Shown: one piece after another, positions 1 through 8,096 of the stretch
Position numbering within the stretch: position 1 is the first letter of the stretch
Layout: the number at the start of each line of letters is the position of its first letter
NCBI RefSeq assembly: GCF_013761175.1
Contig: NZ_JACDUR010000007.1
Coordinates: forward strand, 542,915-606,914
Source: Nonomuraea soli
GTDB taxonomy: Bacteria > Actinomycetota > Actinomycetes > Streptosporangiales > Streptosporangiaceae
Length of the DNA stretch: 64,000 bases
Reading direction: 5' to 3'
Notes under the pieces: model-generated
The model's database searches: none
Told to the model about the DNA's origin: nothing
What the model saw: the letters and a program-made list of their open reading frames with translations, nothing else
Translations under genes and position numbers: made by a program

Positions 1-89
1 ACGGCGTGATCATGTTCGAGGACACCGGTCTGCTGCTGCCCGACGGCAGCGTGGTGGCACCGCACCGCGTGCTCGCCTACGCCGCCTGA
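1..89 (+). CDS. C-terminal end of an unidentified protein (partial)
   Basis: An open frame enters from the left edge (codons beginning at base 3) and stops at the TGA at 87-89. Only about 28 residues are visible, including GVIMFEDTGLLLPDGS, and they end in Tyr-Ala-Ala. Codon use is GC-rich at third positions, as in real genes of this window. I do not recognise the family from so short a tail. It lies 106 bases upstream of a serine integrase gene, so it could belong to the chromosome beside an integration site or to the element itself. Confidence 0.45.
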   Translation, partial: GVIMFEDTGLLLPDGSVVAPHRVLAYAA

Positions 90-158
90 CGGACCCGGCC
101 CCCTAGCGACGCCCGATCGTGAGGACCGGACGTGGTGTCGGTGAAGAATTTCTGAATA

Positions 159-188
159 TTGTTTGGCTAACGGCAACGCATCTAGGCT
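159..188 (+). promoter_or_regulatory. Leaderless-type promoter of the serine integrase
   Basis: A -35-like TTGTTT (159-164) is followed after 18 bases by a good actinobacterial -10, TAGGCT (183-188). The ATG lies only seven bases further on, so transcription would start at or next to the start codon. No Shine-Dalgarno sequence is visible. The assignment is inferred from spacing. Confidence 0.5.
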
Positions 189-195
189 GTAGCGC

Positions 196-1827
196 ATGGT
201 TGAGAATCCCCGTGTGCTTGGCGTGATCCGACTGAGCGTCACAACAGACGCGAGCACGGCCCCCGAGCGTCAGAGAGACGCGATCCAGCACTGGGCCAAC
301 TCCCCGCACGTCAACGGAACCGTCGTGGGCTGGGCGGAAGATCTGGACGTGTCAGGCGGACTGGACCCCATGAAGCGGCCCAAGCTGGGGGCGTGGCTCA
401 GAGAGCACGCCGACGAGTTCGACATCATCGCGGTACTGAAGATCGACCGGCTGACACGCCGCTCGCAGCACTTCGCAGAGATGATCGAGTGGTGCCAGTC
501 ACGCGGGAAGACCATCGTCTCTGTGACCGAGGGCATCGACATGTCCACCCCGATGGGGAAGATGTTCGCTCAGATCATCGCGGCCTTCGCCGAAGGCGAG
601 TTGGACACCATCCGCGCCCGTGCGCAGGCGAGTGCGCAAACGCGCTTGGAGATGGGCGTGTGGACTGGGGGAGTCCTCCCCTTCGGCTACCAGTTCGTTG
701 ACAACGCTGGGGGCAAGGGCAAGAAGCTGGGCCAGGACCCCGAGTACGCCACGCTCCTCAGAGAGATCGTGGACAGGGTCAAGGCCGATTGGTCGGCCTA
801 CCGGATCGCTCTCGACTTGAACCAGCGCGAGGTGCCCACGTGGCGCGACTATCTGCGGACCAAGGCAGGCAAGACCGCGCGTGGGGTGAAGTGGACTTCC
901 AGCACCATCGTGGCCATCGTCACGAACCCAACGGCCGCCGGGTTCTACACCTACAAGGGTGAGCAGGTGGAGGACGAAGACGGCAACCCGATCATGATTG
1001 CGGACAACCCCATCATGACGCCGGAAGAGTGGCGGCAGATGGTCGTACGCTTCACGACTGACGAGCGGAAGGCGGTTCGGGCCACCCCTTCGCGGTCGAT
1101 GCTGGGAGGGGTCGCGACTTGTGGGGTCTGTGGTGCCAATCTCTCTTCGGCGAAGAAGACCCGGCACAACAAGGGCGGAGTCACAGAGCACTATTACTAC
1201 GCATGCAACAACCTTCAGACCGGCACTTGTCCGCTCCCGGCACGCGCCAGGCGCGGCTTCTTGGATGACCTCGTCAACGAGATCGTGATGTCTAGCGGCA
1301 TTGGGGCGGCACCGGTCTTCGAGAGGACGTCCGTAGACATCGGCCCGATGCGTGCGGAACTGGCTGCCGTCAACTCTCGCCTTGAGCGCTTGGAGGGTGA
1401 CTACGTCGCGGGCCGGTATGACGGGGAAGGCCAGGAAGAGTCCTACTGGAAGATGCACAAGAACCTGTCGGCCAAGGTCGCCAGGCTACGCGGCGAGTTG
1501 GACGTGCTGTCGGGCGCTCCCCGGTTCGTGGACACGGGACGGACCTACTCTGAGGTCTGGGCGGAGAAGGACGATGAGCAGAAGCGAGCGTTCATCAAGA
1601 AGCACAACATCAAGATTGTGGTCTTCCGCGACCTGGTGGACGGGTCAGAGGAAAGTGTCGCAATCGAATTCGGCGACCTGGAAGAGATCGTCAAGGAGAA
1701 CAATCGTCAACTTGATGGCGTGGATTACCAGCGGAGTGATTACAACACGCCGCCCGGACTCGATGGCGAGATCATGTCCCTTGCTGCGCTAACCGAGTTG
1801 GCGAAGGTCCGACTCGCCCGGCGGTAG
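196..1827 (+). CDS. Large serine recombinase / site-specific integrase
   Basis: This 543-residue protein has the layout of phage-type large serine integrases, which cut and rejoin att sites through a phosphoserine link. The resolvase domain spans about residues 1-150, with the RLS motif giving the likely nucleophile Ser14 and the KIDRLTR motif at 82-88. A recombinase domain follows (about 155-300). Then comes a zinc ribbon with Cys309-x2-Cys312 and Cys337-x7-Cys345, and a coiled-coil stretch (about 375-440). No frameshift or missing catalytic residue is seen, so the protein is probably active. The gene has a leaderless-type promoter. An IS30 remnant and then ordinary chromosomal genes (fumarase) follow, so the rest of any element probably lies left of the window or has been lost. 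Element and att boundaries cannot be fixed from this sequence alone. Confidence 0.93.
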   Translation: MVENPRVLGVIRLSVTTDASTAPERQRDAIQHWANSPHVNGTVVGWAEDLDVSGGLDPMKRPKLGAWLREHADEFDIIAVLKIDRLTRRSQHFAEMIEWCQSRGKTIVSVTEGIDMSTPMGKMFAQIIAAFAEGELDTIRARAQASAQTRLEMGVWTGGVLPFGYQFVDNAGGKGKKLGQDPEYATLLREIVDRVKADWSAYRIALDLNQREVPTWRDYLRTKAGKTARGVKWTSSTIVAIVTNPTAAGFYTYKGEQVEDEDGNPIMIADNPIMTPEEWRQMVVRFTTDERKAVRATPSRSMLGGVATCGVCGANLSSAKKTRHNKGGVTEHYYYACNNLQTGTCPLPARARRGFLDDLVNEIVMSSGIGAAPVFERTSVDIGPMRAELAAVNSRLERLEGDYVAGRYDGEGQEESYWKMHKNLSAKVARLRGELDVLSGAPRFVDTGRTYSEVWAEKDDEQKRAFIKKHNIKIVVFRDLVDGSEESVAIEFGDLEEIVKENNRQLDGVDYQRSDYNTPPGLDGEIMSLAALTELAKVRLARR

Positions 1828-1893
1828 GGGCGGCGAAAGGTAGCATGCATCGCCCGGGAGAGATAGGGGGCTGATCGTCCCCATGTCTGCATG

Positions 1894-2154
1894 TTAAGAC
1901 GACCAAGTGCGCCCCTCCGGGTCGGCCGTTTGCCCGGCCTGCTCCCGATGGAACGCAGGCATCGGCTTGCGGCCCTGTCCAGGCGAGTGGTGGCCGTTCC
2001 TCCGCCTCTTGCCGGTCCGCACGTCGATCCCCACCAGCCGAGCCGCCTCGCGCGGACTGAAGCCCTGATCCATGAGCCGGAAGTACTCCTCCCATCCACG
2101 GACCAGGGCTCGTGGCCCCTGCGGCTTCCGATCCCTTCGGATCTCGAAGTCCAT
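1894..2154 (-). pseudogene. IS30-family transposase N-terminal remnant
   Basis: The first ~55 residues read like the start of actinobacterial IS30-type transposases: MDFEIRRDRKPQGP, then EYFRLMDQGFSPREAARLVG (helix-turn-helix) and DVRTGKRRRNGHHSP. The frame then drifts and stops after 86 residues, whereas intact IS30 transposases are about 320-400 residues. The DDE catalytic domain is absent from all frames nearby. Just upstream, 2170-2192 (gggtgttgcgacgaccac) may be the old terminal repeat. It is most likely a dead insertion-sequence fragment lying between the integrase and the chromosome. Confidence 0.7.
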
Positions 2155-2233
2155 CGCACCCCTTCAGCCGGGGTGTTGCGACGACCACTAGAACGGAAGG
2201 ATGACGGGGGCCTGTCGTGACGCATGGGTCTAT

Positions 2234-3895
2234 CTACAGGGGGTTTCGGGTTGGAATGCCGACGAAGGTAGCCCCATCATCCTGTTGCCGTTGGTCAAAG
2301 AAGTCCTGACCCTTGTCGTCGACGACGATGAACGCGGGGAAGTCCTCCACCTCGATCTTCCAGACCGCTTCCATCCCCAGCTCGGGGTATTCGAGAACCT
2401 CCACCTTCTTGATGCAGTCCTGCGCCAGGCGCGCCGCGGGGCCGCCGATGGAGCCCAGGTAGAAGCCGCCGTAGCGCTGGCAGGCTTCGGTGACCTGCTT
2501 GGAGCGGTTGCCCTTGGCCAGCATCACCATCGATCCGCCCGCCGCCTGGAAACGCTCGACGTAGGAGTCCATGCGCCCGGCCGTGGTGGGCCCGAACGAA
2601 CCGGACGCGTAGCCTTCTGGCGTCTTGGCCGGACCGGCGTAGTAGACCGCGTGGTCCTTCAGGTAGGCAGGCATCTCGCCGCCGTCGTCGAGCAGCTCGG
2701 CGATCTTCGCGTGGGCGATGTCGCGGGCCACGACGAGCGGCCCGGTGAGCGACAGCCGGGTCTTGACGGGGTATCTGGTGAGCTCGGCGAGGATCTCCTG
2801 CATCGGCCGGTTGAGGTCGACCTTCACCACGTCGTCGGACAGGTGCTCGTCGGTCGTCTCCGGCAGGAAGCGCGCGGGGTCGGTCTCCAGCTTCTCGAGG
2901 AAGACGCCGTCGGCGGTGATCTTCGCCAGCGCCTGGCGGTCGGCGCTGCACGAGACCGCGATGGCCACCGGGCAGGAGGCGCCGTGGCGCGGCAGGCGGA
3001 TGACCCGCACGTCGTGGCAGAAGTACTTGCCGCCGAACTGCGCGCCGATGCCGAGCTTCTGGGTGAGCTCGAAGACCTTCTTCTCCAGCTCCAGGTCGCG
3101 GAAGCCGTGGCCGGACGCCGAGCCCTCGGTGGGGATGGAGTCGAGGTAGCGCGCCGAGGCGTACTTGGCGGTCTTCAGCGCGAACTCGGCGCTGGTGCCG
3201 CCCACGACGACCGCCAGGTGGTACGGCGGGCAGGCCGCGGTGCCGAGCGAGCGGATCTTCTCCTCCAGGAAGGCCAGCATGCGCTTCTCGTTGAGCACCG
3301 CCTTGGTCTCCTGGTACAGGAACGACTTGTTGGCCGAGCCGCCGCCCTTGGCCATGAACAGCAGCTTGTAGGCGTCGTCGCCCTCGGCGTAGAGCTCGAT
3401 CTGCGCGGGCAGGTTGCTGCCGGTGTTCTTCTCGTCCCACATGGTCAGCGGCGCCATCTGGGAGTAGCGCAGGTTGAGCCGCGTGTAGGCGTCGTAGACG
3501 CCGCGTGAGATGTGCTCGGCGTCGCGCCCGTCGGTCAACACGTGGCGTCCGCGCTTGCCCATGACGATCGCGGTGCCGGTGTCCTGGCACATCGGCAGCA
3601 CGCCGCCGGCCGAGATCGAGGCGTTCTTGAGCAGGTCGAGCGCGACGAAGCGGTCGTTGCCGCTCGACTCGGGGTCGTCGATGATCTTCCGGAGCTGCGC
3701 CAGGTGCGAGGAGCGCAGAAAGTGGGAGATGTCGTGGATCGCGGTCTCGGTGAGCAGCCGCAGCGCCTCGGGGTCGACCTCCAGGAACGTGCGCCCCGCT
3801 GCTTCGACCTTCCGCACCCCCTCCGTGGTGATGAGCCGGTACTCGGTCTCGTCGGCGCCAAGCGGAAGCAGGTCGGTGTAGTCGAACTCGGGCAT
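2234..3895 (-). CDS. fumA: Fumarate hydratase, class I (iron-sulfur)
   Basis: The protein interconverts fumarate and L-malate in the TCA cycle using a [4Fe-4S] cluster, and belongs to the two-domain class I (FumA/FumB) type. At 553 residues it has the usual length. An N-terminal alpha domain carries MCQDTGTA, TAACPPYH and GASCPVAIAVSC, which supply the conserved cysteines. The C-terminal beta domain contains GPTTAGRMDSYV and GNRSKQV. I chose the ATG at 3895 because AAAGGA precedes it by nine bases. A further in-frame ATG at 3922 would add nine residues. It transcribes toward the IS30 remnant and has no co-directional partner. A class I enzyme is oxygen-sensitive, which fits an organism that also carries two succinate dehydrogenases nearby. 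Confidence 0.95.
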   Translation of the reverse strand: MPEFDYTDLLPLGADETEYRLITTEGVRKVEAAGRTFLEVDPEALRLLTETAIHDISHFLRSSHLAQLRKIIDDPESSGNDRFVALDLLKNASISAGGVLPMCQDTGTAIVMGKRGRHVLTDGRDAEHISRGVYDAYTRLNLRYSQMAPLTMWDEKNTGSNLPAQIELYAEGDDAYKLLFMAKGGGSANKSFLYQETKAVLNEKRMLAFLEEKIRSLGTAACPPYHLAVVVGGTSAEFALKTAKYASARYLDSIPTEGSASGHGFRDLELEKKVFELTQKLGIGAQFGGKYFCHDVRVIRLPRHGASCPVAIAVSCSADRQALAKITADGVFLEKLETDPARFLPETTDEHLSDDVVKVDLNRPMQEILAELTRYPVKTRLSLTGPLVVARDIAHAKIAELLDDGGEMPAYLKDHAVYYAGPAKTPEGYASGSFGPTTAGRMDSYVERFQAAGGSMVMLAKGNRSKQVTEACQRYGGFYLGSIGGPAARLAQDCIKKVEVLEYPELGMEAVWKIEVEDFPAFIVVDDKGQDFFDQRQQDDGATFVGIPTRNPL

Positions 3896-3960
3896 GTCCC
3901 TCGATCCTTTCGGTCCCTCCACAGATTAGCCGGGAATGGAGCGGGGCCAGGCCCGGTTAA

Positions 3961-3978
3961 TAGTTCAAAATTCAACTA
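3961..3978. promoter_or_regulatory. MarR-like operator palindrome
   Basis: TAGTTCAAAATTCAACTA is an imperfect inverted repeat with TAGTT/AACTA ends and an AT-rich core, much like MarR-family operators. It stands out in GC-rich surroundings and ends 16 bases before the ATG of a small ORF. No MarR gene is adjacent, so its regulator is unknown. Confidence 0.5.
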
Positions 3979-3994
3979 GATGGAGGAGGGCGTC

Positions 3995-4147
3995 ATGGAA
4001 CACGTCTTCATGCTCGTGATGGGGATCCTGGTCGTCGGCGGTATGGCCGGCGCGCTGGTGACGATGGCGCTACACGGCATCAAGCGGGAAGAGTGGCCGG
4101 TTCTGCAGCGTCGGCGCGTGATCTGGAAGGGTTTCGTCGTGCGCTGA
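3995..4147 (+). CDS. Small predicted single-span membrane protein
   Basis: This 50-residue ORF starts MEHVFMLVMGILVVGGMAGA. It has one hydrophobic segment (about residues 4-26) and a basic tail ending KGFVVR. The start is backed by an unusually strong ribosome site, GGAGGAGGG (3982-3990), five bases before the ATG, and by the palindrome at 3961-3978. Its last ~68 bases overlap the 3' end of the opposing EamA gene. I do not recognise the family. The strong translation signal and operator argue that it is real, and the overlap and small size argue for caution. Confidence 0.55.
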   Translation: MEHVFMLVMGILVVGGMAGALVTMALHGIKREEWPVLQRRRVIWKGFVVR

Positions 4148-4961
4148 GCCCCACCACGATGCCGGCGATCACCAGACCCGCCCCGAGCAGGTCGGGCACG
4201 GTCGGCACGGCGACGCCGAGCGCCAGCCCGGTGACGATCGCCCCGACGGGGATCATCCCCGCGAACAACCCTGCCAGGCCAGGGCCCAGCTTGGGCAGGG
4301 AGGAGTACCACAGGAAGAACGCCACCACGGTCACGATCACGCCGAGGTAGAGGTAGCCGGCGCCCTCCGTGAGGGTCGGCACCCGCACGCCCTCCGCGAA
4401 CAGCCCGATGGTGAAGAAGATCGGCACCGCAAGCCCGGTCGAGTAGGCCGACACCCGGATCGCTCCCAGCTTGGGCAGCAGCGGGATGGCCAGCACCGAG
4501 AAGCTCACCTCGCCCACCAGCGCCACCAGTGCCCACAGCAGTCCGGGCAGGTTGCCGCTGCCCAGCCCGGTCGCCAGCGTGGCGCCGCCGACCACGATCA
4601 CCGCTCCGGCCAGCAACCGCGGCGCGGGCCTGCCGCTCACCAGGGCCAGGGCGAGCGGCACGGTGCCCAGCACCACGCCGACGAGGGCGGGCCCCGCGGC
4701 CCGCGTCGACTCGATGATCGCCACGTTGAACACGACGAGCCCGAGCGCGGTCAGGGCGAGCAGTGTCAACGTCTCGCGCAAGGTCAGGCGCACGAACGTC
4801 AGCCGCATCACCTTGATCACGGCGATCCAGATCAGGGCGGCGATCAGGTAGCGCACGGCCTGCCCGCCGTACAGGGGATAGTCCTTGATCAGGCCGGAGA
4901 CCCCGGCCAGCGTGCCGACCAGGAACATGGCCGAGGCCGCACCCACGATTCCGTTTCTCAT
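4080..4961 (-). CDS. EamA/DMT-family drug/metabolite exporter
   Basis: This 293-residue integral membrane protein has about ten hydrophobic segments arranged as two EamA repeats, typical of RhaT/YdcZ-like exporters of amino acids or metabolites. The second repeat holds LPKLGPGLAGLFAGMIPVGA, which is characteristic. The ATG at 4961 is chosen because the hydrophobic N-terminus starts directly after it; longer upstream reading lies antisense in the MocR gene. It is divergent from that MocR regulator and shares its 66-bp promoter region with it. This pairing is common and suggests that the regulator controls export of a ligand it senses. The substrate cannot be told from sequence. Confidence 0.85.
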   Translation of the reverse strand: MRNGIVGAASAMFLVGTLAGVSGLIKDYPLYGGQAVRYLIAALIWIAVIKVMRLTFVRLTLRETLTLLALTALGLVVFNVAIIESTRAAGPALVGVVLGTVPLALALVSGRPAPRLLAGAVIVVGGATLATGLGSGNLPGLLWALVALVGEVSFSVLAIPLLPKLGAIRVSAYSTGLAVPIFFTIGLFAEGVRVPTLTEGAGYLYLGVIVTVVAFFLWYSSLPKLGPGLAGLFAGMIPVGAIVTGLALGVAVPTVPDLLGAGLVIAGIVVGLSARRNPSRSRADAAEPATLPA

Positions 4962-4981
4962 GCCAGCGATGCTAGGAAGGT

Positions 4982-5005
4982 ATTGGCACTCTCGTAGAGT
5001 CCAAT
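4982..5005. promoter_or_regulatory. Palindromic operator between mocR and eamA
   Basis: A 24-base inverted repeat has arms ATTGGcACTCT and AGAGTCCAAT around a CGT centre. It overlaps a TAGAGT -10-like hexamer (4995-5000) reading toward the MocR gene. A degenerate copy (AGAGTGGACCATTG) follows at about 5017-5030. The position suits autoregulation and control of the divergent exporter. Confidence 0.55.
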
Positions 5006-5027
5006 CGCCATCGGAAAGAGTGGACCA

Positions 5028-6383
5028 TTGTCCGACCTGCACCTCGCGATCAGCCGTGACGGCGGAGGCATCGCCGCCCAGATCGCCGCCGAGCTGCGCC
5101 GTTCCATCCGTGACGGCCGCCTGCTGGCCGGCGTGCGGCTGCCGTCGTCGCGCGACCTGGCCAGAGACCTGCGGGTCTCGCGCGGTGTCGTGGTCGAGGC
5201 CTACGAGCAGCTGGTGGCCGAGGGTTTCCTCATGTCGAAGGTGGGCCTGGGGACCATCGTGTGCCCCAACGCGGGCCGGAGCGAACCCGCCCCTGAGCGG
5301 GAGCGGCCGCCCGTCTGCGTGCCGGACCACGGTCACCGGCCCACCTCGCCCGACCTGAGCCAGTTCCCGCGCGAGCGCTGGCTGGCCGCGCTCAAGCACG
5401 TCATGACCACCGTGCCCGCCGCGGCACTCGACTACGGCGACCCGGGCGGCGTGGCCGAGCTGCGCGAGGAGCTGGCGAGCTATCTCAGCAGGGTCAGGGC
5501 CGCGGCCGTGCGTCCTGAGAACGTGGTGGTGGTCGGCGGCGTGGCCCAGGGTCTGAGCCTGACCCTGCACGTGCTGGGCGGCATGCGCCTGGCCGTGGAG
5601 GACCCGACGAGCAACCGCCAGATCCCGCTGCTGCGCAGATCGGGCGCCCGGCTGGTCCCGGTGCCCGTGGACGGGTCGGGGATCGACGTCGAAAAGGTCA
5701 GGGGCGCCGACGCGGTGCTGCTCACCCCGGCGCACCAGTACCCGACCGGCGTGGTGTTGTCGCCCGAGCGCAGGACCCGCCTGATCGAGTGGGGCGGCCT
5801 GATCCTGGAGGACGACTACGACGCGGAGTTCCGCTTCGACCGTGACCCGGTGGGCTGCCTGCAGGGGCTGGCGCCCGACCGCGTGGTGCTGTGCGGGAGC
5901 ATCAGCAAGGCCATGGCGCCGGGCCTGCGCCTGGGCTGGGTGGTGGCCCCCGCGAACCTGGCCGAGGGGGTACGGCAGGCACGCGGCGAGCTCGACCTGG
6001 GTTCTCCGGTGATCGAGCAGTACGCCCTGGCGCACTTCCTGCGCACCGGCGGTTACGACCGCCACCTGCGCAAGATGCGCAGGCTCTACCGGCGCAGGCG
6101 CGACGCCCTCGTCACCGAGCTGGGACGCCAGCTGCCGGAGATCAGCGTGCACGGCATCGAGGCGGGCCTGCACGTCCATCTGGCCCTGCCCGAGCACTGG
6201 GACGAGGAACGTTTCGCCGCCGAGGCCCTGGCCGTGGGCCTGGCCGCGGAGCCGCTGGCCCCGATGCGTTTCGCCCCCGGACCGCCGGGCGCCGTGGTCG
6301 GCTTCGCCCGGCTGGCGGAACACCATGCGGCGGAAGTCGTGCGTGCTCTAAAAGTCAGAATGTCAGGACAAAGTCTTGACTGA
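5028..6383 (+). CDS. MocR/GntR-type regulator with PLP-dependent aminotransferase domain
   Basis: This 451-residue protein has a GntR winged HTH at about 5-75 (QIAAELRRSIRDGRLLAGVR, LPSSRDLARDLRVSRGVV). It is joined to a class I aminotransferase fold that binds PLP as a sensor rather than as an enzyme. The PLP lysine is Lys294 in SISKAMAPGLRLGW, and the LILEDDYDAEFRFD motif is intact. The start is a TTG with no strong ribosome site, and a -10-like TAGAGT lies about 27 bases upstream. Known MocR proteins include PdxR, GabR and TauR; the ligand here is unknown. The stop overlaps the -35 box of the next operon. Confidence 0.9.
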   Translation: MSDLHLAISRDGGGIAAQIAAELRRSIRDGRLLAGVRLPSSRDLARDLRVSRGVVVEAYEQLVAEGFLMSKVGLGTIVCPNAGRSEPAPERERPPVCVPDHGHRPTSPDLSQFPRERWLAALKHVMTTVPAAALDYGDPGGVAELREELASYLSRVRAAAVRPENVVVVGGVAQGLSLTLHVLGGMRLAVEDPTSNRQIPLLRRSGARLVPVPVDGSGIDVEKVRGADAVLLTPAHQYPTGVVLSPERRTRLIEWGGLILEDDYDAEFRFDRDPVGCLQGLAPDRVVLCGSISKAMAPGLRLGWVVAPANLAEGVRQARGELDLGSPVIEQYALAHFLRTGGYDRHLRKMRRLYRRRRDALVTELGRQLPEISVHGIEAGLHVHLALPEHWDEERFAAEALAVGLAAEPLAPMRFAPGPPGAVVGFARLAEHHAAEVVRALKVRMSGQSLD

Positions 6384-6405
6384 GATGAAAGGTCTCGCCT
6401 AGAAA
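6376..6405 (+). promoter_or_regulatory. Promoter of the inositol-type catabolic operon
   Basis: A near-consensus -35, TTGACT (6376-6381), lies 18 bases from TAGAAA (6400-6405), and the ATG of the first gene begins six bases later. If this -10 is right, the mRNA is leaderless. The -35 overlaps the stop codon of the MocR gene. Confidence 0.5.
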
Positions 6406-6411
6406 GTAGCC

Positions 6412-7299
6412 ATGCGCGTGGGTCTGCTGGGCTTAGGACGTATCGGGGCATTTCATGCGGAAACGCTGGCCGGGCTGGTCGACGAGCTGATCGTCTCCGA
6501 CCCGGTCCGCACCTCGCCGTACGGCAGGCCGGGCGACCCCTTCGAGGCCGACGCCCTGGTCATCGCCACCCCCACGGCGACCCATGCGGAGCTGCTGCTC
6601 AAGGCGTGCGCGATCGGCATCCCGACCTTCTGCGAGAAGCCGGTGGCGCCCACCCTGGAGGAGACGGCCGGCGTGCTGGAGTCACGCGGCGACACCCTGG
6701 TGCACATCGGCTTCCAGCGCCGCTTCGACGCGGAGTACCAGGCCGCGCGCCAGGCCCTCCAGGGCGGCGAGCTCGGCGAGCTGCACCGCGTGCACCAGGT
6801 GACCGGCGACCCCGCCCCGCCGCCCGCCGACTACATCCCGATGTCGGGCGGCATCTACCGCGACTGCCACATCCACGACTTCGACATCCTGCGCTGGGTC
6901 ACCGGGCGCGAGGTGGCCGCGGTCTACGCGACGGGGGCCAACCGCGGCGCCGGCTTCTTCGCCGCCGCGGGCGACGTCGACAACAGCGCCGCACTGCTCA
7001 CCCTCGACGACGGCACGCTCGTCACCCTCCAGGGCTCGCGCTACAACGGCGCGGGGTACGACGTGAGGATGGAACTGGCAGGGACGAAGGCCACCAGGGT
7101 CGTCGGCGCGGGCCTGCCGCTGGCGCCCGACTTCGTGACCAGGTTCGCCGACGCCTACCGCGCCGAGCTGGCGGCCTTCCTGCGCGCCGTGCGCGACGGC
7201 CTGCCCAGCCCCTGCTCGATCGAGGACGCGCTGGCCGCCCTGCGCATCGCCGAGGCGGCCGAGAAGTCACGCCGGGAAGGACGGGAGATTTCGCTATGA
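6412..7299 (+). CDS. Gfo/Idh/MocA-family oxidoreductase (inositol 2-dehydrogenase-like)
   Basis: It is predicted to oxidise a cyclitol or sugar with NAD(P). The N-terminal Rossmann fold begins with GLGRIGAFHA (dinucleotide loop), followed by the family signature CEKPVAPTLEE. The C-terminal domain contains DCHIHDFDILRW, which supplies the catalytic His/Asp region. At 295 residues it is shorter than typical IolG (~335), mostly through a compact region around residues 25-50. It is the first gene of a four-gene unit in which each start overlaps the previous stop. With IolE-like and IolC neighbours, myo-inositol or a close relative is the likely substrate, but this is inference. Confidence 0.85.
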   Translation: MRVGLLGLGRIGAFHAETLAGLVDELIVSDPVRTSPYGRPGDPFEADALVIATPTATHAELLLKACAIGIPTFCEKPVAPTLEETAGVLESRGDTLVHIGFQRRFDAEYQAARQALQGGELGELHRVHQVTGDPAPPPADYIPMSGGIYRDCHIHDFDILRWVTGREVAAVYATGANRGAGFFAAAGDVDNSAALLTLDDGTLVTLQGSRYNGAGYDVRMELAGTKATRVVGAGLPLAPDFVTRFADAYRAELAAFLRAVRDGLPSPCSIEDALAALRIAEAAEKSRREGREISL

Positions 7300-8096
7300 A
7301 GATCGCCGGTGCCCCCATCTCGTGGGGCGTGTGCGAGGTGCCGGGCTGGGGCCACCAGCTGCCGCCGGCCAGGGTCCTGGCCGAGATGCGGGAGCTGGGC
7401 CTCGCCGCCACCGAACTGGGGCCGTCGGGGTACCTGACCCAGGAGTTCCTGACCCGGTACGGCATGAGCGGCATCGCGCAGTTCGTCCCCGTGGTGCTGC
7501 ACGATCCCGAGCACGACCCGATCCCCGAGATCCTGGCCGCCGACGTCGAGGTGGTCGTGCTGGCGGCCTCGACCGGGCACGACGGTTACGACACCCGCCC
7601 GGTCCTGGACGAGACCGGCTGGCGCACCCTGCTGGGCAACCTCGACCGCGCCGCCGCCCTCGACCGTCTCGTCACGCTGCACCCGCACGTCGGCACCATG
7701 ATCGAGAACCGGTACGAGGTGGAGCGGGTCCTCGACGACAGCGTGATCCCGCTCTGCCTCGACACCGGCCACCTGCTCATCGGCGGCACCGATCCGCTGT
7801 CCGTGGTGCGCCGGGATCCTGCGCGGATCGCCCACGTGCATCTGAAGGACGTCGACGCGGCGCTGGCCGCCAAGGTGCCGGAGATCGGCTACACCCGCGC
7901 CGTGCGCGAAGGCGTCTACCGGCCCCTGGGCCGCGGCGACGTCGACGTGGCGGGCATCGTCGCAGCGCTCGACAAGGACGGTTACTCGGGGTGGTATGTG
8001 ATGGAGCAGGACGTGGTGCTGTCGGGCCCCGACGACGACCCGATGGACGACGTGAAGCAGAGCCTGGCCTACCTGAAGGGGATCGGGCGTGACTGA
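7296..8096 (+). CDS. TIM-barrel dehydratase/isomerase, IolE-like
   Basis: This 266-residue AP-endonuclease-2-type TIM barrel starts MKIAGAPISWGVCEVPGWG, which matches inosose dehydratases (IolE). Metal-site motifs such as LHPHVGTMIE, LCLDTGHLLIGG and HVHLKDVD follow in order. IolE removes water from scyllo-inosose. The ATG overlaps the upstream TGA (ATGA), preceded by GGGAAGG, so the two are translationally coupled. Substrate assignment rests on the neighbours. Confidence 0.82.
   Translation: MKIAGAPISWGVCEVPGWGHQLPPARVLAEMRELGLAATELGPSGYLTQEFLTRYGMSGIAQFVPVVLHDPEHDPIPEILAADVEVVVLAASTGHDGYDTRPVLDETGWRTLLGNLDRAAALDRLVTLHPHVGTMIENRYEVERVLDDSVIPLCLDTGHLLIGGTDPLSVVRRDPARIAHVHLKDVDAALAAKVPEIGYTRAVREGVYRPLGRGDVDVAGIVAALDKDGYSGWYVMEQDVVLSGPDDDPMDDVKQSLAYLKGIGRD

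Noticed and set aside
2201..3508. Plus-strand 435-codon frame opposite fumarase
   Set aside because: The minus strand carries a complete class I fumarase; this frame is its GC-driven shadow.
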